From: Epiperipatus broadwayi
Lineage: Eukaryota > Onychophora > Udeonychophora > Euonychophora > Peripatidae
DNA: 64,000 bases
Assembly: GCA_028023455.1 (NCBI GenBank)
Contig: JAQFVV010012496.1
Span: forward strand, 4,403,764-4,467,763
Reading direction: 5' to 3'
Shown one piece after another: positions 47,880 to 59,668 of the stretch. Made by a program: the position numbers and the translations under genes. Below the pieces are notes generated by a model, which was given only the letters and a program-made list of their open reading frames with translations, made no database searches and had not been told where the DNA came from. How positions within the stretch are numbered: the stretch's first letter is position 1; every line of letters starts with the position of its first letter.

Positions 47880-47970
47880 AAAAAAGTTTCCAAGTTCATC
47901 TGGAATTTGAACTCAGGTCATGGCTATGGCAGGTAAATGTACTACTTACTACATCATGATAAGCCTTAGG
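47880..47970 (-). mobile_element. tRNA-like remnant
   Basis: The minus strand carries a B-box-like GAGTTCAAATTCC near 47904-47916 with a tRNA-like spacing upstream. It is too decayed for a tRNA gene. Confidence 0.3.
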
Positions 47971-48590
47971 CTTAATGAAAGAAATAGAACTTTTAATGAG
48001 CAAAGGTGTTTTTTTTTTAATCTTTACTTCCTCGGGATGTTTCATTTATTGCACATATGCAGTCCACTGAATTTTATCTATCATTAGGACATAATGATTT
48101 TTACTATATTTGGATTTTCAGCTAGCATTATGTAATTGATTTATTTATGTAAATTGTATTAGTATTTAGTTTGGTGGTTAACATATATAACTACAGATTT
48201 ACGTGTTCATAAACATAATGTATTGTCTTGTTAAAGTAAGATAGAGTAAGTAAATAATAGAATTCATTGGCAGTAGCATCTTTATTCAGGACTGGGTGTT
48301 CAGGTAAAGATGCTTTATCATGGGGTTGCCATGACAACAAGATAATCAAGTTTATATGCAAATGGAAATGTTTACATTTTCAAATCACTGCAATGTTAGA
48401 AATACATTGAGTGTAAACATATTTAATTTAAATATGAAATGAATACTTCTTTGCTTAAACTTATTGTGACAATTGCCTGAACCTAGAATTTTGAGGTTCA
48501 AACTCAAAATATACTACATATCGTAACAGGAAAAAAAAGTTGCCCTACATGTTTAAGCAGCCTTTTATAACTAAAATGGAAAAAATAATG
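47971..48590. other. AT-rich non-coding DNA
   Basis: Nothing recognised. Confidence 0.5.
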
Positions 48591-48594
48591 ATGA

Positions 48595-48870
48595 ATTAAT
48601 TTTTATTATCTCCCTCAAATTTAGAATGCCATTTATAACAGATTAAAATGAGGATATACTCTTCATTTAATGCCCCACAGATTTGGGAGCCATTTGTAAT
48701 AGATCGGATATGACACAGCCATGATAGTGATCCTGTTTAATTATGCTCTGCAAATTGCACACTGTTTATAACAGAAGAAATATGTGTATATGCCAATATC
48801 TGTTATAACTCCAGTGCTATGAATGGCATTCATGGCAGATCAAAAGTGTACAATGGGAAATAATAACTCT
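48595..48870. repeat. Degenerate minisatellite, unit about 60-70 bp
   Basis: Four diverged units share a GCCATTTATAACAGAT-like word followed by TGAGGATAT- or TATGTGTATATG-like spacers. A related patch occurs at 53.35-53.52 kb. Confidence 0.5.
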
Positions 48871-49555
48871 AATATAATCTGAGTAATATATATATTGTGA
48901 TGATCGCACATACTGCAGTCACACATATAAATATTAAACATTCACAGAATATTAAATATCATGTTTGATAAAATAAAGAAAAAAGAGCGAGCTTAGAAAA
49001 TTTATAGAACAAAGAAATGTTTCAATTACTTAAAAAAGAGAGGGAAGTAGAATCAAAAAGATTCTTATCTTTTACCCTCCAAAGTTCGGATTTTGGTGAA
49101 ATTTAAATGTAAAATTAGAAATATTGGAGGTGTACGTTAAAAAATAAAGTGATAAAGAAATATAAATCAAATGCAAGTTAAAATCTGATTTTGAAAAAAA
49201 GTAAAGTTTTAAAAAAAAACCTTAAATAGCGCGTTAAACATAATCAAAAGATAAAGATCCGGGTTTTAAAGTACACATTTTAAACGAAATGCATGTATGG
49301 AGTGTATTTGAAGCAGAATATAGACAGCAATAATAAATGCTTGTCCAAACTTAAATAAAAAAAAGAGAGAAAAACATGTATTAAAGTCTGTGTAATTAAA
49401 TTAAAAAATATTGAAATAAATAAATGTACATTGTGCTACAAGATTGGGTAAAACCAATTTACATATGGCCGAAGGCATAGTAAGAAAGGTGTGAATGAAA
49501 GTGAAAACAAAGGATCGGAAAGACAAAGGCTGGTGGAATTTTTTAATTAAAAAAA
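48871..49555. other. AT-rich non-coding DNA
   Basis: Nothing recognised. Confidence 0.5.
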
Positions 49556-49559
49556 AAGT

Positions 49560-50615
49560 TTTTCAGAGGGATTAGACCTAGGGACTTCATGTTGAGAGGG
49601 TGGTAAAACACAGTTCCAATAATCAACCGCTATAGTTAACAGATATGACTTTCAACATCGGTGCCTCATCTAGAATGGCTGGCTAAGGCCGTCGTGGTCG
49701 CTGGTCAATCCGGACTTACTGTACTAATAGTTCTTGTCAAAATGTAATAACCGCCATTGTAGTGCTTGCCGGTGGATTCATTTAGTTGCCTTGTCCTTGA
49801 TGCCTTGTTCTTGATGCCTCATCCTTAATGCCTTAAACACTGAGGAGCTACACACAACCAAATATAACATGCGGCCGTACCTCCTAAAGAAGGGGAGAAA
49901 ATCCACATGATGGTTGGCAAGACATCGGATAAATTCAGAGACTAAAACCTAGGTAAAGATACATACTATTTTGTTATATATTTCCGTGTACACATAGTTT
50001 AATTAGACAATGGCCACATGCCTTTTGTGAATGATAAAGACATTCTTGAATATTTTTCTTTTGATAAATGCCCAGACTGACGATTTATAAATGTACCATC
50101 ATTTATAATAGTTTATATGTATTCTTTTCTTGTAGCACTATAGATTATAATCTGTTTTTCATTTCATGTTAATGTGTTTTTTTTTATATCTCTTTTACGA
50201 TTAATTTATTCTATTAAATCTATTATTTTATTTAAACCTGCCTTGTCTCGTTCTTCGCCATTCCAAAAAGGGTAGTCTAGTCTAAGGGTGGGAAAACTAT
50301 TATTCATTTTTTTGATTATTGAATTAACACGTGGAAGTTGGTGGTGCAGTATTTGATCCCGTTAAATTTATATATCATCCAAGCGCTGTAACTCTGTCAG
50401 ATCTTACAGCAGTCGAGAGACAGTTGGTCGGGAAAAATAATCTGGTGCTATATCCGTATAGCATACAGATTCGGCCAAATATGGATATGGATTCGTGTAT
50501 GTCTGTATGTTCTCTCTGCTTGAGGTAGCGGAAAGTGGACGATCTAATGAATTCCCCATTATGCACTCATAAAAGGGAAGTGTAGCCTTCGATCATCCCA
50601 CGCCCGTTACAATAT
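49560..50615 (-). mobile_element. Possible LTR-retrotransposon remnant
   Basis: This is the least AT-rich segment of the window. On the minus strand it begins TGTAACGGGCGTGGGATGAT (from 50615), a typical LTR start. A stretch with AATAAA near 50215-50235 would be the polyadenylation region. It contains a 14-bp triplicate (CCTTGTCCTTGATG-like) at about 49790-49830. No gag or pol frame was found, and the opposite end is not defined. An uncharacterised single-copy sequence remains possible. Confidence 0.35.
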
Positions 50616-50640
50616 ATTAAAAATAATTCAATAAAAAATT

Positions 50641-50750
50641 ATTTAATAAGACAATTTTTTAAAAAATATTATGTTTAATAAACTTCATCAACCTGGATTT
50701 CGCTTCTATATTGGAGCCTTATCAAGATGTAAATACACAAAGTTATATTA
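50641..50750 (-). repeat. Left outer inverted repeat with GAAA hairpin motif
   Basis: About 110 bp that recur inverted at 53135-53245, enclosing the LINE between them. Both contain the motif CATCTTGATAAGGCTCC, a loop, GAAGCGAAA (here on the minus strand). A third partial copy lies at 51072-51130. Confidence 0.75.
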
Positions 50751-50755
50751 TAATT

Positions 50756-51460
50756 TCTTTTATTTTACAGCAACTTCATCTACAGGCTTCATTTTACATT
50801 ACAATATTAAAGCTAAAATAATCTATTTCCTATTCAGCGCATACATAAATAATTATACATAATATTTACTTATAAATTATAATCATGTATTTACATTAAT
50901 AATCACATATTTATATTTTAATATTATTTATAAATTTCCTAATTTTCTCTTTTTTACATGTTATAACTATATTTAATAATTTAAACTTAACATAATTAGA
51001 ATGATAATTATCTATATAAATATATACATATAATTTACCTATAATTATACTTAACTTAAATTAAATTTTCCAGCTTCTATATTGGAGCCTTATCAAGATG
51101 TAAATACACAAAGTTATATTATAATTCCTTCTATTTTATTAGATAGCTGGACAATTTAATTTAAGTTAAGTATAATTATAGATAAATTATATGTATATAT
51201 TTATATAGATAATTATCATTCTAATTATGTTAAGTTTAAATTATTAAATAAAGTTATAACATGTAAAAAAGAGAAAATTAGGAAATTTATAAATAATATT
51301 AAAATATAAATATGTGATTATTAATATAAATACATGATTATAATTTATAAGTAAATATTATGTATAATTATTTATGTATGTAATGAATAGGAAATAGATT
51401 GTTTTAGCTTTAATATTGTAATGTAAAATGAAGCCTATAGATGGAGTTGCTGTAAAATAG
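50756..51460. repeat. Long palindrome at the 5' edge of the LINE
   Basis: Arms of about 310 bp (50756-51067 and 51135-51460) are near-perfect inverted copies separated by a spacer of about 70 bp that repeats the GAAA hairpin motif. The right arm runs directly into the LINE reading frame at 51469. Confidence 0.85.
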
Positions 51461-51468
51461 AAGGAATT

Positions 51469-53030
51469 ATGAGTTTTATAGATACAGAGAAGGCATATGA
51501 TAGAGCGAATAGAAATAGATTATGGATAAGTTTAGCAAATCTGGGTATGAATAAAGCTTTAGTGGGTGTTATTAAGAAATTATATGAAAATAATTACTAT
51601 ACATATCAATTAGGGGATATAGAATCAGTTAAAGTTAAAACTGGGGTGGGACTGAGGCAAGGATGGCCTATGTCACCTATTTTGTTTGTCTTGTATTTGA
51701 GTGAAATGGAGAGAGCAATAGAAAGTCTAGGAAAAGGGATAGAGATACCGTTAACAGGCGGCAAGAGAGTATATACATTGTCAGGTCTTTTTTTTTTGCG
51801 GATGATGTCTTTTTGTGTGCAGAAAGAAGAGAAGATATGGAAGTTATGCTGAGGACATGCACAAGGGTGGGTAAAGATATGGGGATTAAAATTTAGTGAA
51901 GAAAAATCAAATATAATGATGGTGAATACTGGGGAAAGAGAAGACAAAGATTTCTTATTGGGGGATATAAAGTTAAGTGTGGTGAATAGATATAGTTATT
52001 TGGGAATCATCTTGAGTAATAAGAAAAATTGCTTGGATGAATGGGAGAAAAAATTGATAAATGATGCAAAGAAAAGAAAGAGATTGATAAAGAAATTAAC
52101 AGTGTTTTCATATAATAAATATGATGTAGCTAGAATTGTATGGAAGGGAGTGGCAGTAGCAGGGTTAACATACAGCAATGATGCATTATGTGTTAGTAAA
52201 GGGGTATTAGATTGCTTAGAAAAAGTACAAAGGGAAATAGGAAGACATGCATTAGATGCTGAGGTGTGGACAGCAAAAGAGGCAATTCAAGGAGAAATGG
52301 GATGGTCAAGTTTTTATATGAGGGATGCAAAAAGCAAATTGAAAATGTTCGGTAGATTGCAGTTTATGGATAATAAAAGAATAGCCAAAATAGTATTTAA
52401 TTGGGTTACAAATAAAGGGCAGGCAACAAGATGGGTGAGAAAGGTAATGCAGTATGCAGAAGATTTGGATAAAGAAGTTATGTCAGTATACTTGTACAAA
52501 AGATGGGATGATTGTGTTACGAGGATTGTTGAATTATTATAGTGGGAAGGAGTGGGATAGAAGAATAGATGCATTAATAAAGAATAAGGAGTTGGAGAGA
52601 TGGAGAGCTAGTATAGAGAGTAAAATGAGTTTAAATATATATAGAAGTAAACAGAACATTGGGTGTGAGTTAATTTATGATAATAGTAAGGAAAGTGCTT
52701 TATTGTTTAAGGCTCGCATGGGATCTTTAGCAACAAGGGAATATACACATAAATGGAAAAATATGGGTGATTTAATCTGCAAGTTGTGTAAGGAAGGCAT
52801 AGAAAATATTAGGCATCTGTTACTTCAATGTAAATGTTTGGAAGCAGAAAGGGTTCAAATAATGAAGTTATGGAAGGTTAAATATGAACAAAGTGATTAT
52901 ACAGAAAGTGAGTTATTGGTTTTTATGCTAGGTTTGGGAAAAAATAAGGGGGGTTTAGATATGAAGGTCATGGAGTTGACAAAGATTATGTTGTGGAAAT
53001 GGGATGGAGCAGATTGTGGGAAAACTTAGG
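51469..53030 (+). pseudogene. Non-LTR retrotransposon ORF2 remnant (RT to C-terminal zinc knuckle)
   Basis: Best preserved LINE in the window. It begins at the RT motif FIDTEKAYDRA, continues through VGLRQGWPMSPILFVLYL (palm) and a FADD box disrupted by a frameshift in a T-run near 51787-51800. Then come YSYLGIILSNKKN (thumb), REIGRHALDAEVWTAKEAI and a C-terminal CKLCKEGIENIRHLLLQC knuckle (C-x2-C-x8-H-x4-C). At least two frameshifts (near 51795 and around 52500) split it into frames 51469-51852, 51916-52542 and 52454-53029. The endonuclease and RT N-terminus are absent. The clade is uncertain (I/Jockey/CR1-like group). Confidence 0.85.
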
Positions 53031-53134
53031 GTGGACAATGGAAAAGGAAGGTAAAGTGGCTAACAGGTTTCTCTGGACATAGCTGCTGAGAGATTCCTGA
53101 CTCCGTTTAAGGAGAAGTCACAGTACATCACATC
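53031..53134 (+). other. LINE 3' untranslated end and tail
   Basis: GTGGCTAACAGGTTTCTCTG, CTGAGAGATTC and GGAGAAGTCACAG match the ends of the copies at 19.4 kb and 44.3 kb. The last bases ACATCACATC match the repeated ACATC tail at 44.28 kb. Confidence 0.7.
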
Positions 53135-53245
53135 ATTATAATATAACTTTGTGTATTTACATCTTGATAAGGCTCCAATATAGAAGTGAAATTCAGGTTG
53201 ATGAAGTTTATTAAACATAATATTTTTTAAAAAGTTGTCTATATT
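53135..53245 (+). repeat. Right outer inverted repeat with GAAA hairpin motif
   Basis: Inverted partner of 50641-50750. It contains CATCTTGATAAGGCTCC and GAAGTGAAATTCAGG. It is followed by a 39-bp segment repeated twice (AAAAAGTTGTCTATATTACG). Confidence 0.75.
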
Positions 53246-53525
53246 ACGTTGCAATTTTTTTTAAAAAGTTGTCTATATTACGTTGCAAAGACAACATTAT
53301 GAACAAGTTTTAATTTAAAATTTGATCATTTTTGATATATATATATATATAGCCCAGCCGTTGATCACCATATGTAACAGAATGTGAACAAGCCCTGAAG
53401 TTGGACATCATTTATAACTGAATAAAATATAAATAAAAAATAATAATGCTAATTTTATAATGCCCTATGTATAATAGTATCATTCATAATAGAATGAATA
53501 TAATGAACACAGCTAAATAAATACC
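53246..53525. repeat. Short tandem repeats and minisatellite patch
   Basis: Duplicated AAAAAGTTGTCTATATTACG, a TA run near 53336-53351, and a diverged patch related to the 48.6-kb minisatellite (CATTTATAACTGAATAAAAT). Confidence 0.45.
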
Positions 53526-54171
53526 AGTAAATAAATAATTATTCAGTACTAAAAAATAATTCTTTATCCAATCACATATTTAACTGTTAATTATGCCAAA
53601 AACAGTGATGATAATTATTATAATAACATCATGAGTTCAGACAGCATTTAGAACATACAGAAAACAAATAAAATCATTATATCAGGTATCGTAAATATAA
53701 TCCCTACTTAAAATATATTAAAATAAAGCAATTAAATACTGTCTCAAAACGATATATGCTTAAGATATATTTCACATATAATCAAATGAAAACAATGATA
53801 AATCATTCAACAACTAAATTCTAATATGCTTAACAAATCAAACATTGCTTATAATAATATAAACTTATATTACAATTTAATGATATTCATATTTAAAAAA
53901 ATAACTTGTTAATGATTGAGATAATAGGTTTAGGATGTGCTACAGGTTTACAATATTCGTAATATCTAAATAAATATATGTCACAGTAATTAATTTTAAA
54001 TCTTAATTAAATAAAGTAATAAATTATGCTAACTTAGCCGTGCTATACTTTTATATTGATTTTACTCGTACTAATTAAGCTAGATATAATAAAATGAAAT
54101 ACTTAATAATATTGTAATATCAATAAATCTATAAGATAATCTTGATTCTATAATATCCAATCATACCAATA
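53526..54171. other. AT-rich non-coding DNA
   Basis: Nothing recognised. Confidence 0.5.
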
Positions 54172-54184
54172 TATAAAAGACATA

Positions 54185-54677
54185 TATAGGGTATATGAGC
54201 ACAGACTTTCACACAACCCACCACTCTCCACTCTATCTCATAACACTGATACACTTGAACACATATATGTCGAAAAGAAAAATAATCACCAATACACATA
54301 TTTCATGCTATACCAGCAATCATCGGGGTGGCCTTTGAGCATTCCATCATCAGATTTTCAATTGGATGGACGGTTGAAGAGTTGGAGGGTGGAATAGATT
54401 GAAGCCTGTCCATTAAAGTATGAGGATTGGCTATTTTAACATATATCTGAGCACTTATAGCATATATGTGTAGAGATGGTAATCTGGACCAACTGATGAT
54501 TGCTGGTTTAGCATGAAATATGTGGTGATTATTTATCTTTTCAACATATATGTGTTCAAGTGTATCAGTGTTATGAGATAGAGTGGAGAGTGGTGGGTTG
54601 TGTGAAAGTCTGTGCTCATATACCCTATATATTACATATATAGACACAGGTATATAATAAGCGTGTGTTTCAGTTAT
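54185..54677. mobile_element. RZ-A retrozyme with inverted left arm
   Basis: Minus arm with a decayed hammerhead (CCGATGA, rc of 54320-54326), then a plus body with CTGATGA at 54493-54499 and GAAA, but about 5 bp are deleted across stem III and the cleavage site. The direct repeat TATAAAAGACATA flanks it exactly (54172-54184 and 54678-54690). The intact duplication suggests a fairly recent insertion of an already defective or soon mutated copy. Confidence 0.8.
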
Positions 54678-54690
54678 TATAAAAGACATA

Positions 54691-55069
54691 GTAGATCGCT
54701 ATATAATATTTATTTAAGTACCGTTAACTAATATCAATTTATTTTAAAATTCCTGTAACTAAATTATTAATAATGTATATTATAACAATAAAAACATAAA
54801 AAAAATTATTAACATTTATTGCAATCAAATGTGAATATCAAAAAAATGTTATATATCCATATATATTTTTTACTTCTTCATCTATATAAGAACATGTTGC
54901 ATAAACCTGAATTATCTGCATATGGTATCTTCTCTTAAGTTGAATAACTAATCTTGCCACTCAGTCTGATTTACCATAAATCTTCACAATGTTGATCTTT
55001 CATTTTTTATTTATAATAAATCCCTCTCCACTTGTGCTACCAACCATTTTGGTCTTTGTAGTGAAACAA
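54691..55069. other. AT-rich non-coding DNA
   Basis: Nothing recognised. Confidence 0.5.
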
Positions 55070-55805
55070 GTGTCAAACTCTCTTCACTCACAACTTTGAC
55101 ACCATCCACCTCAGATAAATACAATAATGATTATTACTAATCATTTTCTAAACTAGAGATTATCTCTACCACAGATATAAACTTTAAACCTCAGTTAAAA
55201 ATTAATATATCTATTTTTTTTTAATTTTAAACATACACACCCATGGAGTTATTCACCTCTCTCTTTCCCATGTGTAATACCTTCATAGATGTATTAAACA
55301 ACCTCCATACTTCCCCATTCTTTTTAAATTCATATAAATAAAGATACAGTAAAAGACAAATGACCCCCAAGATGCATTTCATGCTGAATCAGCACTCATC
55401 AGATAGCCCAGGTCACTATATCTCATATATATCTCTATTTTAGTAAATTGTTACAACTTTTATTTACAACTGTCAAACTCACTCCAATCACAACTTTGAC
55501 ACCATCCACTTCACATAAATACAATAATGATTACTACTAATCATTTTCTAAACTAGAGATTATCTCTACCACAGATATAAACTTTAAACCTCAGTTAAAG
55601 ATTAATATATCTGATTTTTTAATTTTAAACATACACACTCATGGAGTTATTCACCTTTCTCTTTCCCATGTGTAATACCTTCATAGAGTTATTAAACAAC
55701 CTCCATACTTCCCCATTCTTTTTAAATTTATATAAATAAAGATACAATAAAAGACAAATGATCTCCCAATATGCATTTCATGCTGAACCAGCACTCATCA
55801 AATGC
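55070..55805 (-). mobile_element. RZ-B retrozyme, direct dimer of ~400-bp units
   Basis: Two head-to-tail minus-strand units share CAACTTTGACACCATCCAC (from 55091 and 55491) and all following sequence. Hammerhead boxes lie at rc of 55396-55402 (CTGATGA, GAAA and perfect stem II, but stem I changed to CTAT) and rc of 55795-55801 (TTGATGA, first core C lost). The spacing is 399-400 bp. The body also occurs once on the plus strand at 40800-41098. Confidence 0.8.
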
Positions 55806-56389
55806 ATGACTATTTTTCAAATCGATTGCCCTTTCATCTTTTCTTCTAACGGAAGAAGATCAACAATTTTCCATTAACTATAGACAATTTCTTCCAATTC
55901 ATGCAATATTTGTTTACTTGAAAGAAATCTGTATTTTAGAGATAGCTAAATAAAATATTATCATCAAATGATAATTTGTACCAATCAGGAGATTCTTAGC
56001 ATTCTCTGCATTCTATCACTAACTTCTGGCTTGGCTAACAATTCTACAGCTTCTCGAAAATGACGACTATAATTTTGACTTGTATGTTATTGTTACTTCT
56101 GCATTAAAAATAAATTATGAATACTGTGCAATAAATTATTATATACATGTATTTTAAAATAGAATTTAAAAACACACACATATGTATAATTAAATAAGTG
56201 TTTGTAATTTAATAAATCAGTAGCTCCATTAACATTACAATTTTTACCTTTTTACTTTTACCTTAGTTCAAAGAGGAAAGAGTGTTGTCATCAGATGACA
56301 AGTAAAAAATATATTTTCATAAAATAAAATGTAGAGATTAAAGATGAGAATCAAATACTCAGCAAACTTTTATTATTTTTGATTATCAG
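55806..56389. other. AT-rich non-coding DNA
   Basis: Nothing recognised. Confidence 0.5.
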
Positions 56390-56690
56390 AATATCACATG
56401 ATCACCATTTCATATCGTTACAAATGCTATTAATAAGAGTATCAAATTCTCTATACAGTAATGCCACCAAGTGCAAACCTTCATAATCAATGGATGCAGG
56501 AAGGTTTGTGCATAAAATCCTATCTAGTGCTTAATCATCCAACATCCCCAGATTAGTTTCTAGCTTGTGGATTTCATCAGAGAGGAGCCTTGGATTGGAG
56601 ATCACTGCATCTAGACTTTAGAATCCAAAGCAACCTTTCAGCCATTAATTATGAAGGCTTGCACTGTACTGAATAGAGAGTTTGGTACAC
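56390..56690 (-). mobile_element. RZ-C retrozyme, minus orientation
   Basis: Left end TATCACATGATCACCATTTC and the block CTCTATACAGTAATGCCACC. Hammerhead on the minus strand with CTGATGA (rc of 56574-56580), GAAA and stem I ATCCAA/TTGGAT. Stem II is weak and stem III has a C-A mismatch. Confidence 0.7.
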
Positions 56691-56829
56691 TTATTTTACA
56701 TCCACTGTATATTACAATTAATAATTATTATTGTATTTAATATTTGCAGTTAAATTTCCAAATACCTACAGATGCGTAAGGTAATAGAAAATTTATAATG
56801 GACAAAACATATATTGTTGAGGTTTACTA
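56691..56829. other. Non-coding DNA
   Basis: Nothing recognised. Confidence 0.4.
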
Positions 56830-57060
56830 CATCTATTTAGTTGAACAGAGACAAAAATCTTCATACAGTAGTGCTATTCAATGCAATCCAGAGTAATTAA
56901 TGAATGCAAGAAGGTTTGTGCATAAAATTCCTATCTAATGCCTACTCATCCAATATCCCCAGACTAGTTTCAAGCTTGTGATCTTCATTTGTGAGGAGTA
57001 TTGGATCTGAAAGAACTGCACTTCTCTTAGATCTAAAGGTTATCATGTGATGCTTAATGT
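56830..57060 (-). mobile_element. RZ-C retrozyme, one arm
   Basis: Carries ATACAGTAGTGCTATTCAAT and a minus-strand hammerhead in which the box is CAAATGA (rc of 56985-56991). GAAA and CTAGTC are kept. Inactive by its core. Confidence 0.6.
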
Positions 57061-57864
57061 TTTAATGTCCACTTATGTTGAAGCAATTGTTAATCCCAGA
57101 AAACTAGGAATCAGAAATTCAACATTAATTGTAGTGCATCTGTGTATATTGTTATCTGATTTATTTGCTGTAATTATTTAGAAATGTACTATTTATAAGT
57201 AGCGTAAATTCTACAAATCACTAGTGCATGTTTAATACATTTCACATTGTATGTATTATGTGCAAATTTTATAATGCATGGTATATGAAAAGTTTATAGC
57301 AATGTAAAAATAAAAGAAAGTTTATTTACAATATGTCTCTTATTATCTTGCCATTTAATTTGCAATCAATCAAAGGTCAGTTATTTTAAGTATATAGCCA
57401 TTTTGATATTAAATTTTTGGAGGTGTGAAGATAAATTTTACAATTACTTAGAAAGTCTAAAATTGAAAGTAATTACATATGCAACATTCATTTGTTATTC
57501 ACTGGAAGAGCATAATGGTTAAAGCTTAGAAAGTTAGATATACTATTTTTAGCTTAAAAATTGAAAGGCATAGCCTCCATAAATATATATGTATGTTATT
57601 GGTTCATTTTTATATTCTATTCAGATACAATATAGTTTATTCCATACATACATATGATGTCAAGATATTATTCTATGTGACTAACTTTGTTCGACATGAA
57701 ATGGAAGAAGCAATAGGTTAACATATATATGTATATCACAAACTAGTATTTACTTTTTATGTTACTATAAAGTTTTTATAAGACACATGTCATATAAATT
57801 TTACCTGATTTACATGTAGAAAAAAAACACAGACTTTAATTTGTATGATTGTTATGTACCTTAC
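57061..57864. other. AT-rich non-coding DNA
   Basis: Nothing recognised. Confidence 0.5.
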
Positions 57865-57872
57865 TATTGGCA

Positions 57873-58120
57873 TTGTTGGGGGTTTGAACTTAGACTTTCA
57901 CATGATCCTCAACTATCCATGCTATCTCATGCTGACATCTTTTATCACACACATGCTGAAAAGATAAACAATTACCAATGACGTGTGTGATCAAGTATGT
58001 CAGTAGTATGAGATTGCGTTAATAGTTGAGGGTCATGTAAAAGTCTGAGCTCAAACCCCCTATATATTACATATTGGACTGCAGATTTGAAAAAGCCTGT
58101 ACTGTAGGAACAAATTTATA
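57873..58120. mobile_element. RZ-A tRNA-box palindrome without ribozyme
   Basis: Two inverted copies of the RZ-A end (GTTTGAACTTAGACTTTCAC against its complement) meet near 57985. The whole body and hammerhead are missing. TATTGGCA at 57865-57872 and 58121-58128 looks like a target-site duplication, so the ends alone appear to have been inserted. Confidence 0.65.
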
Positions 58121-58128
58121 TATTGGCA

Positions 58129-58818
58129 ATATTGTAAAACCAGTGTATAATTAATTGTTTTTACACATATATTCATTGTGCATTACCCATACATGTAAAA
58201 TCAATGTGAATGTATGTTTGTCTGTAACACTGTAAATATTTGTCTGTAAGACTATCGTGTGTCAAGTTCATAACCAATTAAAAAAATCTAGTACATTTGT
58301 TTGTAATTATATTATAAGAATTTTAAGCAAAGGAAGTAACTCCACCCTGTATAATTAATAATCCATTCTTTTTATTATGAAGCATATTTTATGCAAATGA
58401 AGTAATTCTGCCATTAACAAACCGTAATTTTTTTATGAACCAGTTGTCTGTAACACTAGAAAATTCACATATCAAATATAATAGCCATATTAAAAAAAAT
58501 TAATTTTAATTTATCTGAAGGCTGGGTACACAAAACTATTAATAAAGCTAAATTTATTAATACCTTACTGGGTACATTTATGAAGTGTACCAAACAGGCC
58601 AGCTTGTTCGAAACATTTTTTTTCTAATTTTTCAATTGTCAATTTTTAAATATTTATTTATATAATATTAAAATCTTTTTTTTTATTAATTTACATTAAA
58701 TTTTTTTTAAAAAAATTGATCAAGCAACCATTAACAAAAACTATTACAAAAGTGATGGTCTTTTGGTCTTGTGTAAATTTCTCACATTTATTTATATAAT
58801 ATTATTTGTTTAATTTAC
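58129..58818. other. AT-rich non-coding DNA
   Basis: Nothing recognised. Confidence 0.5.
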
Positions 58819-58831
58819 ATTAAATCTTTAA

Positions 58832-59656
58832 TATATAGGGGTTTGAACTCAGACTTTCACACAACCCTCAACCATCCATGCTATGTCACACCACTGATAC
58901 ACTTGATCACACACATGTTGAAAAAAAATAATCTTAATATAAGTTGAGCTTTGATTGTATATATGTGTGGAGATGATAATCTGGGCCAACTGATGATTTC
59001 TGGTTTAGCATGAAATACGTTTATTGGTGATTATTTATCTTTTCAACACATATGTGTTTAAGTGTATCAGTGTTATGGGATAGTGTGGAGAGTGATGGGG
59101 CATGTGAAAGTCTGTGCTCATATACCCTATATATTACATATATAGTCACAGGTATATAATAAGCCTGTGTGTTTCAGTTATTACATAGTAGAGATGTCTG
59201 CCCATCCCTTGTATATGTATTAAATAGATTATGTCCTGTACATGAGGGGTCAGATTGACCTTAGGTCAACATGGGTGTGACAAGAATCTTGGCCTCAGGG
59301 TGGCCTTTGAGCATTCCATCATCAGATTTTCAGTTGGATGGATTGTTGAAGAGTTGGAGTGTGGAGTAGATTGAAGCTTGTCCCTTAAAGTATGAGGATT
59401 GGCTATCTTATTATATATCTGAGCACTTATTGCATATATGTGTGGAGATGATAATCTGGACCAACTTCTAAGTACTGCTTTAGCATGATATATGTATATT
59501 GGTGATTATTTATCTTTTTGACATGTGTGTGATCAAGTGTAGCAGTGGTATGAGATAACATGGATGGTTAAGAGTCATGTGAAAGTCAGAGTTCAAACTC
59601 CCTATATATTACATATAGTGCAGGTATGAAAAGCCTGCACTGTAGAAAAAATTCAT
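58832..59656 (+). mobile_element. RZ-A retrozyme, tandem dimer with inverted left arm
   Basis: Left inverted tRNA-box arm (about 58838-58925), then two plus monomers with hammerhead regions at 58990 and 59465, 475 bp apart, and a final tRNA-box arm. ATTAAATCTTTA at 58819-58830 and 59657-59668 is the target-site duplication. The first ribozyme keeps its core. The second reads CTTCTAA and GATA and is dead. Confidence 0.8.
58976..59034 (+). ncRNA. Hammerhead ribozyme, RZ-A type, core intact
   Basis: CTGATGA at 58990-58996, GAAA at 59012-59015, inner stem I GCCAA/TTGGT and outer ATAATC/GATTAT. Stem II has one mismatch and stem III is nearly unpaired, so efficiency is probably low. Confidence 0.6.
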
Positions 59657-59668
59657 ATTAAATCTTTA

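Noticed and set aside
56285-56310. TGTCATCAGATGACA as a hammerhead box
   Set aside because: A simple palindrome without stem II or GAAA.
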